Below, in pieces: positions 47,207-60,924 of a stretch of 64,000 nt of DNA. Origin of the DNA: Patagioenas fasciata. Lineage: Eukaryota; Chordata; Aves; Columbiformes; Columbidae. The number at the start of each line of letters is the position of its first letter. The first letter of the stretch is position 1. The notes beneath the pieces were generated by a model. It saw only the letters and a list, made by a program, of their open reading frames with translations, had not been told where the DNA came from and ran no database searches. The translations under genes and the position numbers were made by a program. The DNA lies in NCBI RefSeq assembly GCF_037038585.1, contig NC_092520.1, forward strand, positions 17,429,001 to 17,493,000, read 5' to 3'.

Positions 47207-49817
47207 GTAACTCTTGTATTTGTCTTTGAAATGTATCTATCTGTAATGTATATGGTTGGATTCATCCACATTGTCTTAAGCTGAATTTCAATGTTACAAG
47301 CTCAGTGTATTCATACGAAGACAACTATGGCTATTTGGTCAAAACACATTAGTTTGTTTTTATTCTTATATGAAATTTCAGTTTTTCCTTCCAGTTATAA
47401 TTTATAAATATTCCAGCTATAGTCCCAGAAACCTTCCCTTTCTTTATGAAATGAGTACACATGGGTTTTATTAATTCTTCTCCTTATTCTACTGATATCA
47501 ATACCATTTATTTATTTATTTCAGCAAAATACCAAAGCAGGTAGTCCCAAAAGTACACATCAATCATTTAAGTTCCATTAAACCCAAGAATTATAAGGTA
47601 ATGCAAAGGAAACTCAGGGAGAACTACCTCAGTGAGAACAACTGAATGCATGTAGTGGCACCTCTTTTGCATTATAACAACAAAGCAGATAGGAAGGCAT
47701 TTTTTGGCAAAAGTAAGTTTCACATATAACATCTGCTTTGTTTGTATGTTTGTTTGGGGTTTTGTTTTGTCTTGTTTTCCCAGAAAATTCTAACTGTTCT
47801 TAAACACATATGAAAAGAAAACCAACTGAACTATGTTTAAAAAAAAAAAATAAAAAAGAAAGAAAAGAAATAGTAAAAGAAATAGCTGTTACAAATGCTA
47901 TTGTTCATGCTATTGTTCAATAAGCATGACTGTCAACTGTTTTTCTCCAGAATATCTACTGTTATTCCTGGTTATTTGGAGATTACACTTCAACCAAATA
48001 TTAGTTTTCTGTGTTTTGTTATGTGGTTTTTTGTTTTTGGTTTTGGTTTTTTTTCTCTTTCCTTACAAATCTATTTAGTTGCATTTGAGATATTTATTTT
48101 TTCACCTTTAAAGAAAAATATAATGCGGAATACCATTTGGAATTTTTACTTTGTTCATCCTCTTTTTTTTTTTTTTATGATGAGAAGTGAAAACATGGAG
48201 AATATGAGAGTGAAAACTATTCATTTACACCTTATGCTTCAAAAAAGTTTACATAACCTTGTAATAGAAAGAAATTAAGACAGTGAGATGTTTCTCTATT
48301 TTTCTTTATGCTTCCACTCTTTTTTATATTATTTTCCTACTTTCCAGCTTTTTCCCATGAGAAAGTCAAAGCAACCAATTTTTTTGTCTCATTCTATTTG
48401 ACAGTTAAAATTTTCTTTTCCTGCTTCATCTTTGGAAATTAAAACAAGAGAAGGGTAAAGAAAAAAATTTCTCACATAATATATTTGTCTTTAAGAGATC
48501 TCATGTGATTTGGTAACCCTGATCTGCATCTTGTGAAATATTATTTGCAGCTCTTCTCTATCAGTCAATAAATGAAAAGAATCCATTCAAAAATTTCACA
48601 TCCCTTTAAACATAATATTAATTCCCAATTATAAACAACTAGCTGTGGCAGTCTACACATGGAGTTTGCATGTTTCAGATGACAGACAGATTGTGTGGAG
48701 AAATAGGAAGTAAGCAATTCCCTGACATCCCTAATGCAAATGTATATAGCTCAAAAATTAAAAGAAGCATTTTATCTTATTCCTATTCAGACCCAAATGA
48801 AACTGCAACTGAATATACGAATCTTTTTTACCATACTTTCAACTTCTAAAGTACCAACAGGACTTCAGAGTGAAAGTTGTTCTTTCATTCAGGCTGCCAT
48901 TTTTAACATGTACAAACACCTCTGCTTCATGCTAGCTCACTTTCTAGATTAAAAGTATTTTGAAAACTTGTTTCTTGTATCATGAAACCACTTGTTGTTC
49001 TGAGGTTGCCATAACATACTCTTGGTGCAATTAATATTTTTGCCCAGATAGGGATCTTATGCAGTATTTCCCAGATGAACCACAAAAATCATCTTTGCAG
49101 CAAAGGCTGTACATGTCTTTCTCATGGTGCGCTCCCCTCTCCCCCCCGCCTCACCAAGATAAATGGATATTGTTATAGTTTTACAAGATCTTTAAGAAGA
49201 TCTTCTGACAACTTTTACTAAAGCAAGTTCTTCCAATGAGCCTGTGACTTAAAAAAAATCCTACCTTAGGAAAAAAAAACTCAAACCTGAAAGCTAAGGA
49301 AGATTCAGAGATTTGGAGCTGTCACATCAATTAGCCTGTGATTCTGAACATGACAGCAAATTCTAGTATATTCCCGGACACTATTTGCATGAGAATTCCT
49401 CTGCTAGGATAAGCTATTGTCCAGTGGCCTGTCCTGCTACTTTTCTGCTATTATCTGTCTTCACCTCTGAGCCTGACAGCTACTGTTGATGTGATCTTTT
49501 TTACTATATGTCCATTGCCACGTTCAGTACACACTAAATTATTTTGATAGCTGTTGATCATATTGCCTGGTTGATTGATTAATTACCTGCTTGCTGGTGC
49601 TTATTAGGTTCCATTAGGTAATGCCTACAATGAAATAAGAGGTGAGATAGCAACATGCTGGAATACCCTATGTAGTATTAACTTACACAAGACAAACAGC
49701 AGGTGTAATGAAGTAGGTGTAACAAAGGATGTGTTGTAGTAATGAACTCACAAAGTCTGGCAGGAAATCTGGACTAAATTTACTAAACCTTGCCTAATGT
49801 ATATTGATCCACCTTCA

Positions 49818-50225
49818 TGGGTACTATGAAGGGTCTGAAGCACAAGTCTTACGAGGAGTGGTTGAGGGAACTGGGGGGAGACCTTCTCACTCTCTACAAC
49901 TACCTGAAAGGAGGTTGTAGCATGAAGGGTGTTGGTCTGTTTCCCCAAGTAGCAAGTGATAGGACAAGAGGAAATGGCCTCAAGTTGCATCAGAAGAGGT
50001 TCAGATGGGATATTAGAAAATACTTCTTCCCGGAAAGGGTTGTCAGGCAGTGGAACAGGCTGCTCAGGGAAGTGGTTGAGTCACCACCCCTGGTGGTGTT
50101 TAAAAGCTGAGTAGATGAGGTTCTTAGGGATGTGGTTTAGTGGTGGACTTGGCAGTGCTTAGTTAATGATTGGACTCAATGATCTTAGTGGCCTCTTCCA
50201 ACCAAAAGGATTCTATGAGTCTGTA
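49818..50225 (+). mobile_element. CR1 3' fragment
   Basis: About 405 bp of CR1: 'aagtcttacgaggagtggtt', 'acaactacctgaaaggaggt', 'agtgataggacaagaggaaa', 'gaacaggctgctcagggaag', then 'gattggactcaatgatctta' and 'ggattctatgag' at the 3' end. The frame at 49817-50110 (97 codons) is its ORF2 C-terminus and includes [18 protein letters not shown]. It is a distinct subfamily from the 28758 copy and shares its wording with the scrap at 7588-7680. Confidence 0.93.
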
Positions 50226-51911
50226 CTGTCATCCCTGTTGTTTACATGAAGGGCCATGGGAATGAATTACTATGATTCTACCAAACATCCCAAGAAGTTT
50301 TAGTTTGATAGATTCCAGATAACTCACAATTCTTTGCAATGTGTGCCTAAAATGCACCACACACCCACTTTCCCATTTAACTGTCTAAAAGCACTTCTAA
50401 CTATTGTTCTATTGTTTAACAGTGTGAAAATATATCAAGAATATGGTGTTCCATAGATTTATTAGCCTGTCATCAAAAATCCAGCCTGCATTTACAGCAT
50501 TTAGTTACCTCCAGAAGTGAGCCATTTTCCATTTTATTCCATTTAGTATTCTTTCTCTAGGCTCTTATCCAGATCCTCTTAAACAGATTTGATTTTTTTT
50601 TCCAATTTGTACTAGTTTGTCAATGATGATGGTGCTTAAATATTCCCTTCAAGACACTCTTCTCATCCCACAGGCTTCTATGCCTTTCTTAATAGGTTTG
50701 CATAACTTATCCAGACTATAATGCCAGATCCACCTCTTATGGCAGAGTGACCACAATGTTTGTGTATCATTATTACTATTCACCTTTCTCCTGCTTTTAG
50801 TTTCTTCTCTAGTATTGCCCATTAGGTCTGTAAATAGAGTTGGATAGAAAAGAAGGACATTATCATGGTTAATTTTAAAGGAGACTGGAAGAAAAAATAC
50901 TTTTCAATGATATTTACACTGTAACAATTCAACTTGTCATTGAAAACCACTTAGGCTTTTTCTTTGTGGACAAAACTCCAGTAATCTTTGAATATAAATC
51001 CAGGTATATTTTAAGTTGCATTTGTATAGACATGGGGGGAAAAAAAAATCCTTTCTGTCTGGAGAGAAACATTTGGTGGAAATTATTTACCCATTTCTCT
51101 TTTATGACATGCTTGCTGATTTATGCGATAGCCCCAGCTCTTCCCCTAAAATCCTCTTGACGGTTTTCTTTCAAAACAGTCTGAACATTCCAAACTTCTT
51201 CCTACATAGCTAAAGCAATAATGGACAGTACAAAACTTTCAAATAAATAAACAAGTAGAGCAGAACATGTGTTGATTTTAAATGCTCTATCCACTTAAAT
51301 TTTTAATTCCCTTTCCTGTCCCTTCTCTCTTAATTATCTGTTCAGATGTTAAGTGGTGTTGAGATTACACTTTTCTCAGGTACTTACCCATGAAGTGATG
51401 AGTTCACTTGTACTGCTATATCAATTCCTATTATTAATTGTAGGATTAAGGCAGTGGGTTTTTTTACACCGTGTTTTGGATGATGTGAGCTGCCCAAGTC
51501 TCAGAAACCAAAGTAATTGATCAAGAAAGCAATCCACAACCTGAAGACAATTTATTCGTGACATTATGACATATCATTATGAATTCTGTATTTAATTTGC
51601 TCAATGAAACTCAAGTTATTCCTGTTAAAAACTGCCATACCCATTGGTGCTGCAAGCCATTTCACCCATGGAGAGAACTAACTCCTTTAAGGGTCTTCTT
51701 TGCAAAGAGTTTTTTACTTCCCAAGATTTGGTTATGCTCCCAGAACCCAATTCAACCCCTTCTTATAAATTTTTACATCCCATAGTAAAATCAGTAAACT
51801 AGGCATGGTACTTCAGTGCTTGCTTAGAGCCTGTGCTCCAGAGATGCTACTTACCTCAGAAAGGGGAGCTTGTTCATTTGCAAGCAATTTTTTTAATTTT
51901 CCCCTCTTACT
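50226..51911. other. AT-rich non-genic DNA
   Basis: No gene or transposon recognised in about 1.7 kb. Confidence 0.5.
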
Positions 51912-52160
51912 GTGGGGACTCCAAACCAAAACTGCCTTCACAGATTGCTATGTTGCAAATTCCATTTAGATATAAGAAAGTATTTTTTTACTTTGAGGGT
52001 GATTGAATACTTAGGCCAGGCTGCCCCAAGAGCTTGTGTTATCTCTGTTTTAGGTGATATTCGAAACACAAGTGGACATGGCCCTGAGAAACCTGCTCTA
52101 GATGACCCTGCTTTGAGCAGGAACAAGGCCAGGTGTTATCCAGAGGTGCCTTCTTAACTC
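51912..52160 (+). mobile_element. CR1 3' fragment, strongly decayed
   Basis: Recognisable only in pieces: 'tccatttagatataagaaag' with 'ttactttgagggtgattgaa', 'aggctgccccaagagcttgt', 'gatattcgaaacacaagtgg' and 'gaccctgctttgagcagg' with 'ccagaggtgccttc'. The tail octamers are lost. It is among the oldest CR1 remnants in the window. Confidence 0.7.
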
Positions 52161-52914
52161 AGTCGTGCTAAAATTGCGTGATATGTGAGCCTACACTGCA
52201 TAACCTCTTATCAACTTATTTCTCAGTTTACCATAGGATGTAAAGTTAATTGTTCGTACTGTTGATTGCTTGTTTTCCTAATACAAGATTACTAAAAAAA
52301 CTGGATTTGTTTGTCAGTATAAATTAATTTTTGAATGATAAGTCAAGAGATTATAATGCCATTGGGCACTATTATGCTGAAGAATTGACTTTAAAATTAT
52401 TGGTAATAGCATTTTTTCAGCACGACTGCAGAATCATCCATTTAACTTTCTGTCTCTCTCTCGTCTATGTAACATCACTTCTATCCTTACGACAATTAAT
52501 AGAAACTTTGACATAAGCTACCCAAACAGGTCAACTTCTACCTATTTCTTTTTTATAAACTCAAGATACTTCTTCCTTTTTTTTTTTTTTTTTTTTAAGT
52601 GTCAAGGATATATCATTAACTCTTTTTTCGCCGATCTAAAGGAAGATAACAGTCTTACTGTTCTTTGATTCAGTCTCAGAATCAAATACATGAATTTTTT
52701 ATCTGTCAGTCATCTAAAATAATAGCCTTCAATATTCAATATTTCAAAAAATACTGTGGCACGAAACTGCCTTTACCTAAACAATACTTCTTCGGAATAA
52801 TTTATTTTCCTCTTCCTAATTATCTTCAATGGCTACCCCATATTTAGTTAATTATTAGTTAATTCTACTTTTGGATACTTTAAGGACTAGACTACTGAAG
52901 CACCTTTGTACATG

Positions 52915-52978
52915 GAAAAAAAAAAAAAAAACAAAAACACAACAAACAAACAAAACCAAAACCAACCAAACAAAAAAC
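52915..52978. repeat. A-rich and (CAAA)n simple repeat
   Basis: A run of about 17 A passes into irregular CAAA, CAAAA and CCAAA units. Confidence 0.88.
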
Positions 52979-53043
52979 ACCGCTAGAGTTTATCACCATA
53001 CAAGAATATTATCCGAGTATCCCAAGATTTTATCCCAATTATT

Positions 53044-53087
53044 TTAGTTGGAAAAGACCTTTAAGATCATCGAGTCCAATCACTGGT
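53044..53087 (-). mobile_element. CR1 3'-end scrap
   Basis: About 44 bp matching the complement of the CR1 3' signature: 'gttggaaaagacctttaaga', then 'tcatcgagtccaat'. The same words occur at 22870-22905. It is too short for subfamily assignment. Confidence 0.78.
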
Positions 53088-54726
53088 TTCGTATAATTTT
53101 CCTTCCCCACAAATTTGTGGGAGAACTGTTACTAGTAATGCATAAATAAAAGGAACTATCAAGGAACAGAAAAAGAAACTGAGAAGTTTCTTACAAGGTG
53201 AACTCCTTTTCCTGTTCTTGCTTCTGCCTTAGCCACGTACACTTTGTTTTAGAAAGTGAATTTGGATGTCTCGGCCTACAGAATTGAACATTAACAGTCA
53301 AACTTGAAAGCTGTATCTAAAACTGTAGCCATGTGCTTATGTAAGAAAATAACAATGAAAGAAAACATTGTTCAATGAGTTGTTTTCATTTATCATTAAT
53401 ATGCTTCTACAGGGATGGATTTGGGTTTTCCTTGGTGTGAGTAGAAGTTGAAAAGTGAAAAGGACTTAGGAGTTTCCATGTACGTACACCTCCCTGAGGA
53501 CGATATCTCCTACTGGCTCCAAAGAACGCAGGTGAGCAAGTGACCTCAGCACTTTACACTGGCATCTTGGCTGCTCTACCCATCTTCTTGAGCAATATAA
53601 ATGCTACACAGTCGTTATTATGTGTGCATATATCACTTGAAGTTGATTATGTATCATTAAACTTGACTACTATAATCCTAGCATATTATTATGTGTAAAT
53701 TTATGTTTATAAACAGCATGTGTGTCTGTGTAACAGAGAGGGGAGAAATTGCTACAGTTTTTTATACTATTGGATTTTTTACTGAAGGAGAAAATTCTTA
53801 AGCCATTTGAGGATCTGGTCCTTTTTATAGAGTACTTTCTAAGTGAAGCATCAAAATCTCACATGTGTTATTCGCCAACAAGCATCTACTTGGATAGGAG
53901 ATCACTTCTTTCCCATTTTCAGTGCATTAAAATATTTATCCAAAGGAAAAACTCAGGGTAAGGTAGTAACAGAGTTAAAACTTTAACATATGCTCAGCAT
54001 ATCATTTCTCACATACATATATTAAGTGCATTTAAAGTGGTCTTGTTGGCTGATGAAAGTTTCTAGAGTATACAGTACCAAATATTAATTCCTTACATTA
54101 AGCCATGCTGTTTGCTGATATTCTTGTAACAGATATTTGGAAAATAAAGTGTCAAAACAAGTATTCTACTAAAAGGAAAAATGAAGAATTTTAATATTAA
54201 ATATTTTTTTTACAACCAAACTGTAATAATGAATATCTTTCTAAAGACTAACTCTCTTTCTCATAGAGTGATATAAAGCCTACTGAAATGAAATGCAATT
54301 CTTCCAAAAGCTCATCAGGTTTTGCACTGAAATCTTACTATGCCTTTCTATGGTATTTTGATAACAGGAAGGACCTGAGCAGTCCGGAAGAAAAACAAAA
54401 GAAAGAATGGAAATAAAGATTTATCTTAGGAAACAGATGAGATATCTTTGACAGAAAAAGTCCTAATATGCACTCAAATACTTTGTCTGTGAGTGAAAAA
54501 GTAGATTTGTAATTAAACAGACAGAATAATTTTTATGTCAGAATTTTTTATATCAAAAAAACTACAAGAAATACATGAAATACATAATTCTGCAAACTGT
54601 ACCTGCCAATTACAGATAACAACAACATATTCTACTGCAGCAATATTCCATAGTAAATGAAAATCAAAGTTGAATAATTCCGTGTAACTTCTTAGCTAAC
54701 TGCCTGATCAACTGTAGCAAAAGATT

Positions 54727-54780
54727 GATTTATTTATTTATTTGTTTATTTGTTTTTTGTTTTTTGTTTTTTTTTTTTTT
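54727..54780. repeat. (TTTA)n and T-rich simple repeat
   Basis: TTTA units pass into TTTG and then a run of about 15 T. Confidence 0.88.
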
Positions 54781-55278
54781 AAACAGAGGAACTAGTGCTT
54801 TGAAAGGAAGTCAGACAAATTAGAACTGACTCTGGAGGATACACAGAATAATGTTTAAAGAACAGCTTCAGTATAGTGTCCACCTGGACTAAGCAGCAGT
54901 CATTGTAAATTAGCTTGAATGTCAATGTAAATTACAAAGTGGTATAAACTTCGTCTTAGTTTTTGTATTTAATATTTTAAACAGCAGTTCATTTGAAGTT
55001 TAATGACAGCATATCTATGCATATTTCATCACAGAAGAAATGCCAAACATAGACCTTTTAAAAGTCTTCATTTTGACCCTGTGCAAATTCATTTAAGTAC
55101 TCAGTGGAAACGCTGGCAGTGTGATATGAACACCAAGAATGAGGTTGGTAATGGGTCCCTACACCATGACATGCTATGTTGTCAAAGAATTTAAAAGCAA
55201 CCCTAAAGAGAATAAATACTTGCATGTAGCACTTTCGAAAGTATTCCATCTCTGCAACTAACTTTATATTATTTGACT

Positions 55279-55433
55279 AGAGGTTGCAGAGTCTCCTTTT
55301 CTGGAGACATTCAAAACCTGCCTGGACACATTCCTGTGTGATTTACTCTAGGTGAACCTGCTTTAGCAGGTGGGTTGGACTAGATGATCTCCAGAGGTCC
55401 TTTCCAACTCCAGCGAGTTTGTGATTCTGTGAC
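55279..55433 (+). mobile_element. CR1 3'-terminal fragment
   Basis: About 155 bp: 'agaggttgcagagtctcc', 'gacattcaaaacctgcctgg', 'gtgaacctgctttagcaggt', 'gggttggactagatgatctc' and a GTGATTCTGTGA tail. It matches the 3' ends of the 4278 and 23590 copies, so it is the same subfamily. Confidence 0.95.
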
Positions 55434-58400
55434 TAGTCATCCACAGAGTCTACCATTGAAGCAGATATCACCCACTGACCTAAAGGACGCATTTACCAAT
55501 TCAGAGGTAATAGTAATATCCATGTAAAATCTCCAGTATGTGAAGCTATGGCAGAATGTATTTGTTTGTGGGGTTTTTTTCAGTTCCTTCCACCAAAGCA
55601 ATGAAGTCTGACATCAAAGTATTTTTTTTTTCAAATGATTCCTGTTAAATACACAATATTAGCTTAAAAAGGTAGTACAGAGATTTAGCCATAGCACTGT
55701 CCTTTGTGGGTGAGTAGATGTTTTCTCTATATCAACAAAATCTATCCCAGAAAAATACATTTCTGTGCTGGAAAATAAATTCTCCCTCTCTTACACCTTG
55801 TTATCTACCCTCTCTCATTAAACCACTCCTTCTCTCTGTAGCTCACGAGTTCCTTCATTTACCTGTCATTGTGCCAGAGCTGATTCAGAAAAACACCTAA
55901 AATGCTGAACTTCATCCCTAGCCCAGCTTCTACACCCATCAATCAGTTCAGTAAATCAGTCAGGCCTACCCTCACCTTCCAGCACCACCTCCATTCAGCT
56001 CCCTACAAAACAGTTTTGCCTCAGCTCCCCTCACTTTCCCCTGCTGTCTCTTCAGACAATCTAGAGAAGTTCTTTTTATGTAATAAATCCTGAGAATAAA
56101 CAAACAAATCACTTCATGGTATTGAATAATTCTCAAGCTTTCTGCCTAGGCAAGCATTCATTCTCCCAAAGATTTTTTCCTCTAATTCTAGTGTCTAACT
56201 ACCTTTGGATCCACTGCTTGACAAAGTGCAGGCAGAGCTTTCCCAGTTGGAGTACAAATTGTTTTTATAGGTGATACCTAGTGAATAGTGTGGATTTTAC
56301 TCTTTGGAAGATATAAATGAATCCCTGCATGTAGTCTTAAGATCTAAGACATGTCCTGTTTTTTATCAGTCAATTGTAGATGCTGGAAGCAGGGAATAAG
56401 GAAGTTATTGGTGTGCATTTCACGCTGTCTTAATACAATATCAAACTATGTGATCAGAACAATTTCTGTTATTACTACTTTTTTAATCCCAGCTCAACTG
56501 AAAATATTTAGAACAGAATTTCACTTTGCAGTTATTTAATAATGCATAAGATTGCTTTTCCAGGGATCTTGATGCACTGTTCTTGAAATACACGATGATA
56601 TTGATCCTGCTCCCAGCGGGAAAACGCCCAGTGGAAAAGACTGAAAACCAGGTGTTGTGGATTCCCCTCACATTCACTTCTCACATTCATTTTCTCACTC
56701 CTTATACAAATGCATTCATCCATGAGAGTGGTAGCAAAGCCCTTCTCAAAAAAAAGGAATGTAGCAAATTTTTTTCTAAATATACTTGGCTGGTAAGTAG
56801 AGTGTATAAATAAAGAAGCCTTCATGCAGCTGGAAATACAGTAAAAGGTAGGAAGAAGCTGATGCTGAGATAACTTTAGAGATCATTGTAACACAATAGG
56901 CTGCATATTCACAGTACTGCAAAAAAGTACTTTGGCTGGTGTGTGTTTCAATTGTGTGGCTTTGCGTGATCAGACAGAGCTGGATCTTCCAAGGCAGAGA
57001 TATGCATATAGAATAAGCAGTGGACATTTTCTTGTTTTATGTAGCCCAATACCTTTAAACAGAGGCTTCCTTCCCCTCATGACCAAGACCCTTTGTCATT
57101 TTTCACACAGTTCAGATGTGGAGAAGGAAAGTAGAAAAAGGTATCAGGAATCATGAGGATTAAGTGTTGTTTGGGAAACGGAGATAAATACAGCCTCTTA
57201 GAAGTGATGCAGGAGCAGGTGTTGATCGTCGCACAGGCATTTGGTATCAAAAGTGGTTGATGAGCACTTTATATAAAATATTTGCTTTAAGCCTGAGAAT
57301 GCTGCTTTCAGTAAGCAAACTCAAGAATGCTCTTGTTTGTTTCTTATATATATATATTTTTTACATAAAAAAAAATAAATTATGTAATGTGCAAATGTTT
57401 ACAGGTCCTAAAAACTACCTTCATAGATTTTCTGTCAGACATACTCCACTGAAGAAACTGATACAGCAATTATATAAATAATGGAAATACTAGGTTCCAA
57501 ATTTACACAGTGTGATCTGTATATTAATCCTGTTGTAACTGAAGAAAATTCAATCCCTGACTCCAGTTTCAAAACAACTCTATGCTGAAATTATCAAATA
57601 TAAGCTCTGTAAACAGAGAAGAGTAAAAAAACTTAAAAACACTGAAATTTCATATTAAATAAAATGGCAGAAGTGGACAAAACACCTGTAAAAATAAATT
57701 GAACAAGGAAAAGAGAAGCTATTCACAACTTTAAATAAAAGCTCGGTTGTTTTAGCTACTAAAGGAATGCAAATGCTGAATTCTGAAGAAATTAATAACA
57801 TTTCTTTGATTCTAATTTGCTGGTTTCCTAAGTCATTATTCAAGTTACTAAGGCTGATCCTTCGTTTTGTCTTCCTATGAAAGTCCTATTGCTTTTTTTC
57901 TTACACCAGACAAGCATTACTCAAATAAATTCCTACCTCATTGATATCTTCTAGATGAATGTGCCGTCGATCTCATATATCATCTGTCACCAACTCAGTC
58001 CTTACAAGAGAAAGATTATTTTACACACATGAAGAGCCATTTAATATTTTTGAGTGTATAACATCATGTGATTAGATTTAGCAAATGTAAATTCTGCAAA
58101 TATTATCTGAAGGAAAAGATACCTTTAATGTCTGTATCCAAACTGTATTAAGCTAAGTAGGATCTTACATATATTTCCGAATAAAATTTATTGCTGAAAG
58201 TAAGATTTTTATCATCACTACATTTGAACTAAAAAGGTTTCATTTTTTTAAATTTAATGAATTCCACTTGAAGGTCTAAGTGAAATTTAGGCATTACAGG
58301 GACTCCATTATTTCCTTTTAAAAAAGGAAAATTGCCTCTGAAAAATGGCAAAGGTATTAAAGGTGCATTTGCACGATTTGGTGCTGATTTCTAGGTTGTC

Positions 58401-60924
58401 CTGAACCAAACCAAACCACACGAACCACCCAAATACTTCTCCGTCATTATCTTGTACTGATGTCATCTGCAATGCAAGAATCATTTTTAAAGAAGAGATG
58501 AGATTTGTCTCTCCTATTTTTGCATACCCACAATGTAGATTTGGAGTGAGTCACTCCGAGACAAATAAAGAAGGAAAAGGAGATAAAGGTAAAAAAAGTA
58601 GACACATTTTAAGGACAGGTTCACCTGACCTATTTTGGACCTCTGCATGTTTCTCCTTCCAGGTTGCTCACTGTTAGTAAGCATGCCAGAGAGTGGCAAA
58701 GGGGGTAGGGGCTGAGAAATACAAAACTGTGGCAGTGCTGCTGGTGGATCTCTGTCACTCAAAGCTGGGGAAGTTTCAAACACTTCAAAAGTTGGAGAAA
58801 GCTTCAAAGTGCAGAAAAAGGTTCATCTCTGAAGTGAATGGAAGTAGCATCTTCATCATGAATCTTGAAGTGAGAAACTGGTGTCAAAATCTCTGAAGAC
58901 GCAGGAAGGATCTGTGTTGTTAGCTAGTTGGTCAGCAGAAGTGCAATAAGCTGTAACATCTCGCTGCTCCCAACAGACTCCTGGAGCAGGAGTCCATCTC
59001 TCCTTGCCCTTATTCCTGGTCTACCACCTTCTGGTTCCTGGAATACTACAGGTAATCCATGATCAGTTTAAAAACAACAAGTATAAGTAATCCAACTTTG
59101 CAGGTTCCTAGAATTAGTTTTTGAACGTCTATATTCCTGACACAGGGTTATAACCCTGAGGACTACAGTAATTCAGTCTTTATTTCATAGGCAAATATAC
59201 ACTGCATTGGATACCTCCCTCAGATGCATAAACTGAGAAGGTTGTTTGGGTCATAGCCCATCACTGGAGTAAGATCTGGTGTCATTCACATGAGAGGACA
59301 TTTTACGCTTAAATTTTAAAACTAAATATATCCAACTTACCTATGTTAGAATATCAAAGCTGTGAACTCAACTTCTTCCCTGCTCTCTAGGATTAGAATG
59401 ACTTGATTTTCCAAAAATTATAGAAAGAAGCTCGTATGACTTGTTTAGAACAGTTTTAAAGATATGATTGTTTTGATATGTTTGCTACAAGCTTGGCCTT
59501 TGAAGTTGCTGGTCATGTACTTTGTAACATTAGTTAGTGTCACACAGCTTGTGACACTACCATTATGTCTGGTGGTAAGTATTAAAAGGTCTTCATAAAT
59601 GTTCTTTATGAAATGAAAGACAGAGAAAGCAAAACTTCTGATTTTCTGGTTTTCAAAATCCTCCCTCCAGCAAAACAGGCCAATATCAATTATATTTGTT
59701 TCACTTTTTAAGAAGCATTGCAAAGCAAAAATTTGAATTTTTTTGTAAATTCTGTAAATTACATAGTTTCAAAATGCAATACAACTGTTCTTTCAATGCT
59801 TGTTTAGAGCTACCTCATAGATAGCATAGAAATAAAGCAATGCAACAGAGAAAAATTTTCAAGTCGTTTGAATCCAACAGGGCTCTGAAACTCCAGCCAG
59901 CTATTGCTGCTATGTCTGCTTTCAGGTGTAGGAGCCTTCCTTTCGGTAACTATAATTGAAATATCAACTGTAACTATTCTGTTACTTATCTCAGTAAGGT
60001 CAAACATCAGCTATATGCTTAAATTTGCTTGCAAAAATAAAACATCTATTCTCGGAAAGTCTATCCATATAATTATACATTTTTACACCGCCACAATATC
60101 TTATATTGACCATGATTGTTAATTTAGCAGAGTTTTCATTCTCTGAATTGCTTTTTTGGCCATCTCACAGGTCTGTGAGAGTTTTTCTGCATTGACACAA
60201 TTCTCAAACTGGTAAATCTCAGTAATATTCTTCTGAGTAAATATGTCCATCAGATTAGAGCCTGTCATTAACAGTCACTATCTTTGGCAGCCTGCAAACT
60301 AGTTTCATAGGGGCAATCACCATTTCTAATTTGTGTTTGGTAAGGTTTCCAGACTGTAAATTAACTTGTCAGATTCTAATCCTTCCATAGTCTTTGTGAC
60401 CCTTTCTCTTATAGCCACGCAGAAATTGTTTCATGTATGTGTAATATGTTCCTATGTCTGCTATCTCATACTACAGTTAGTTGCAGCAAGACTCTTTCCA
60501 AGCACCAAATATCCCTTATTCTTCTACATGTTTCTTTCAACACTTAAATCACGATATGTGAGAATACTGCAGAAAAATGCTTTCACTTTTGTCATCTTAT
60601 TTTTGGTAAACCGCTTTCATAAGGCCAAGATCAAATTTTCAGCCATGGTGGCCTCCTGCAAGTTTCTTTGACTTCAAGCTCACCTGCACACAAATGAAAT
60701 GCAGTCATGCACCTTTCTTACCTTCTTCCTCCACTCCAATCTGGAATCTACTAATACCTTAAAAAATGGGCATTCTACCTCTCTGAGTGCCAGACTTATG
60801 CCAATTTGGGGCCTGCCCTGGTTCTGTTTAAAACAAGACCAATTTTCTTTTAGTGAATCTTCCTTTCAGCATAGTTCTGAGTAACTGCATTTTTCTGAAG
60901 CTGGCTGCATGTTTTTCAGACAGT
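55434..60924. other. AT-rich non-genic DNA
   Basis: About 5.5 kb with no recognisable gene or transposon. A TA/T-rich patch lies near 57344-57362 and a perfect 9-bp inverted repeat at 58311-58330. Frames are all about 100 codons or less and featureless. Confidence 0.5.

Larger units (their letters stand above)
39052..49817. other. AT-rich non-genic DNA, transposon-poor
   Basis: About 10.8 kb with no recognised gene, CR1 or LTR. It holds simple repeats ((AAAAT)n at 39919-39953, A-rich tracts near 45670-45697 and 47837-47870, T-runs near 48044-48052 and 48163-48176) and an exon-like segment at 47112-47206. The longer frames (41229-41555 minus, 47895-48278 plus) are Phe-, Leu- and Lys-rich products of AT-rich sequence with no domain. 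Confidence 0.5.
52161..55278. other. AT-rich non-genic DNA
   Basis: Contains poly-T near 52577-52597, an A/CAAA-rich tract at about 52915-52978, a CR1 tail scrap (53044-53087) and a TTTA/TTTG-rich tract (about 54727-54780). No gene is recognised. Confidence 0.5.

Noticed and set aside
47895-48278. 127-codon plus-strand frame
   Set aside because: It spans T-rich tracts that encode Phe runs; no domain or splice context.
53413-53531. Exon-like segment ending at a strong donor (CAG followed by GTGAGC)
   Set aside because: All three frames contain stops and the acceptor has a poor pyrimidine tract; without transcript data it is not supportable.
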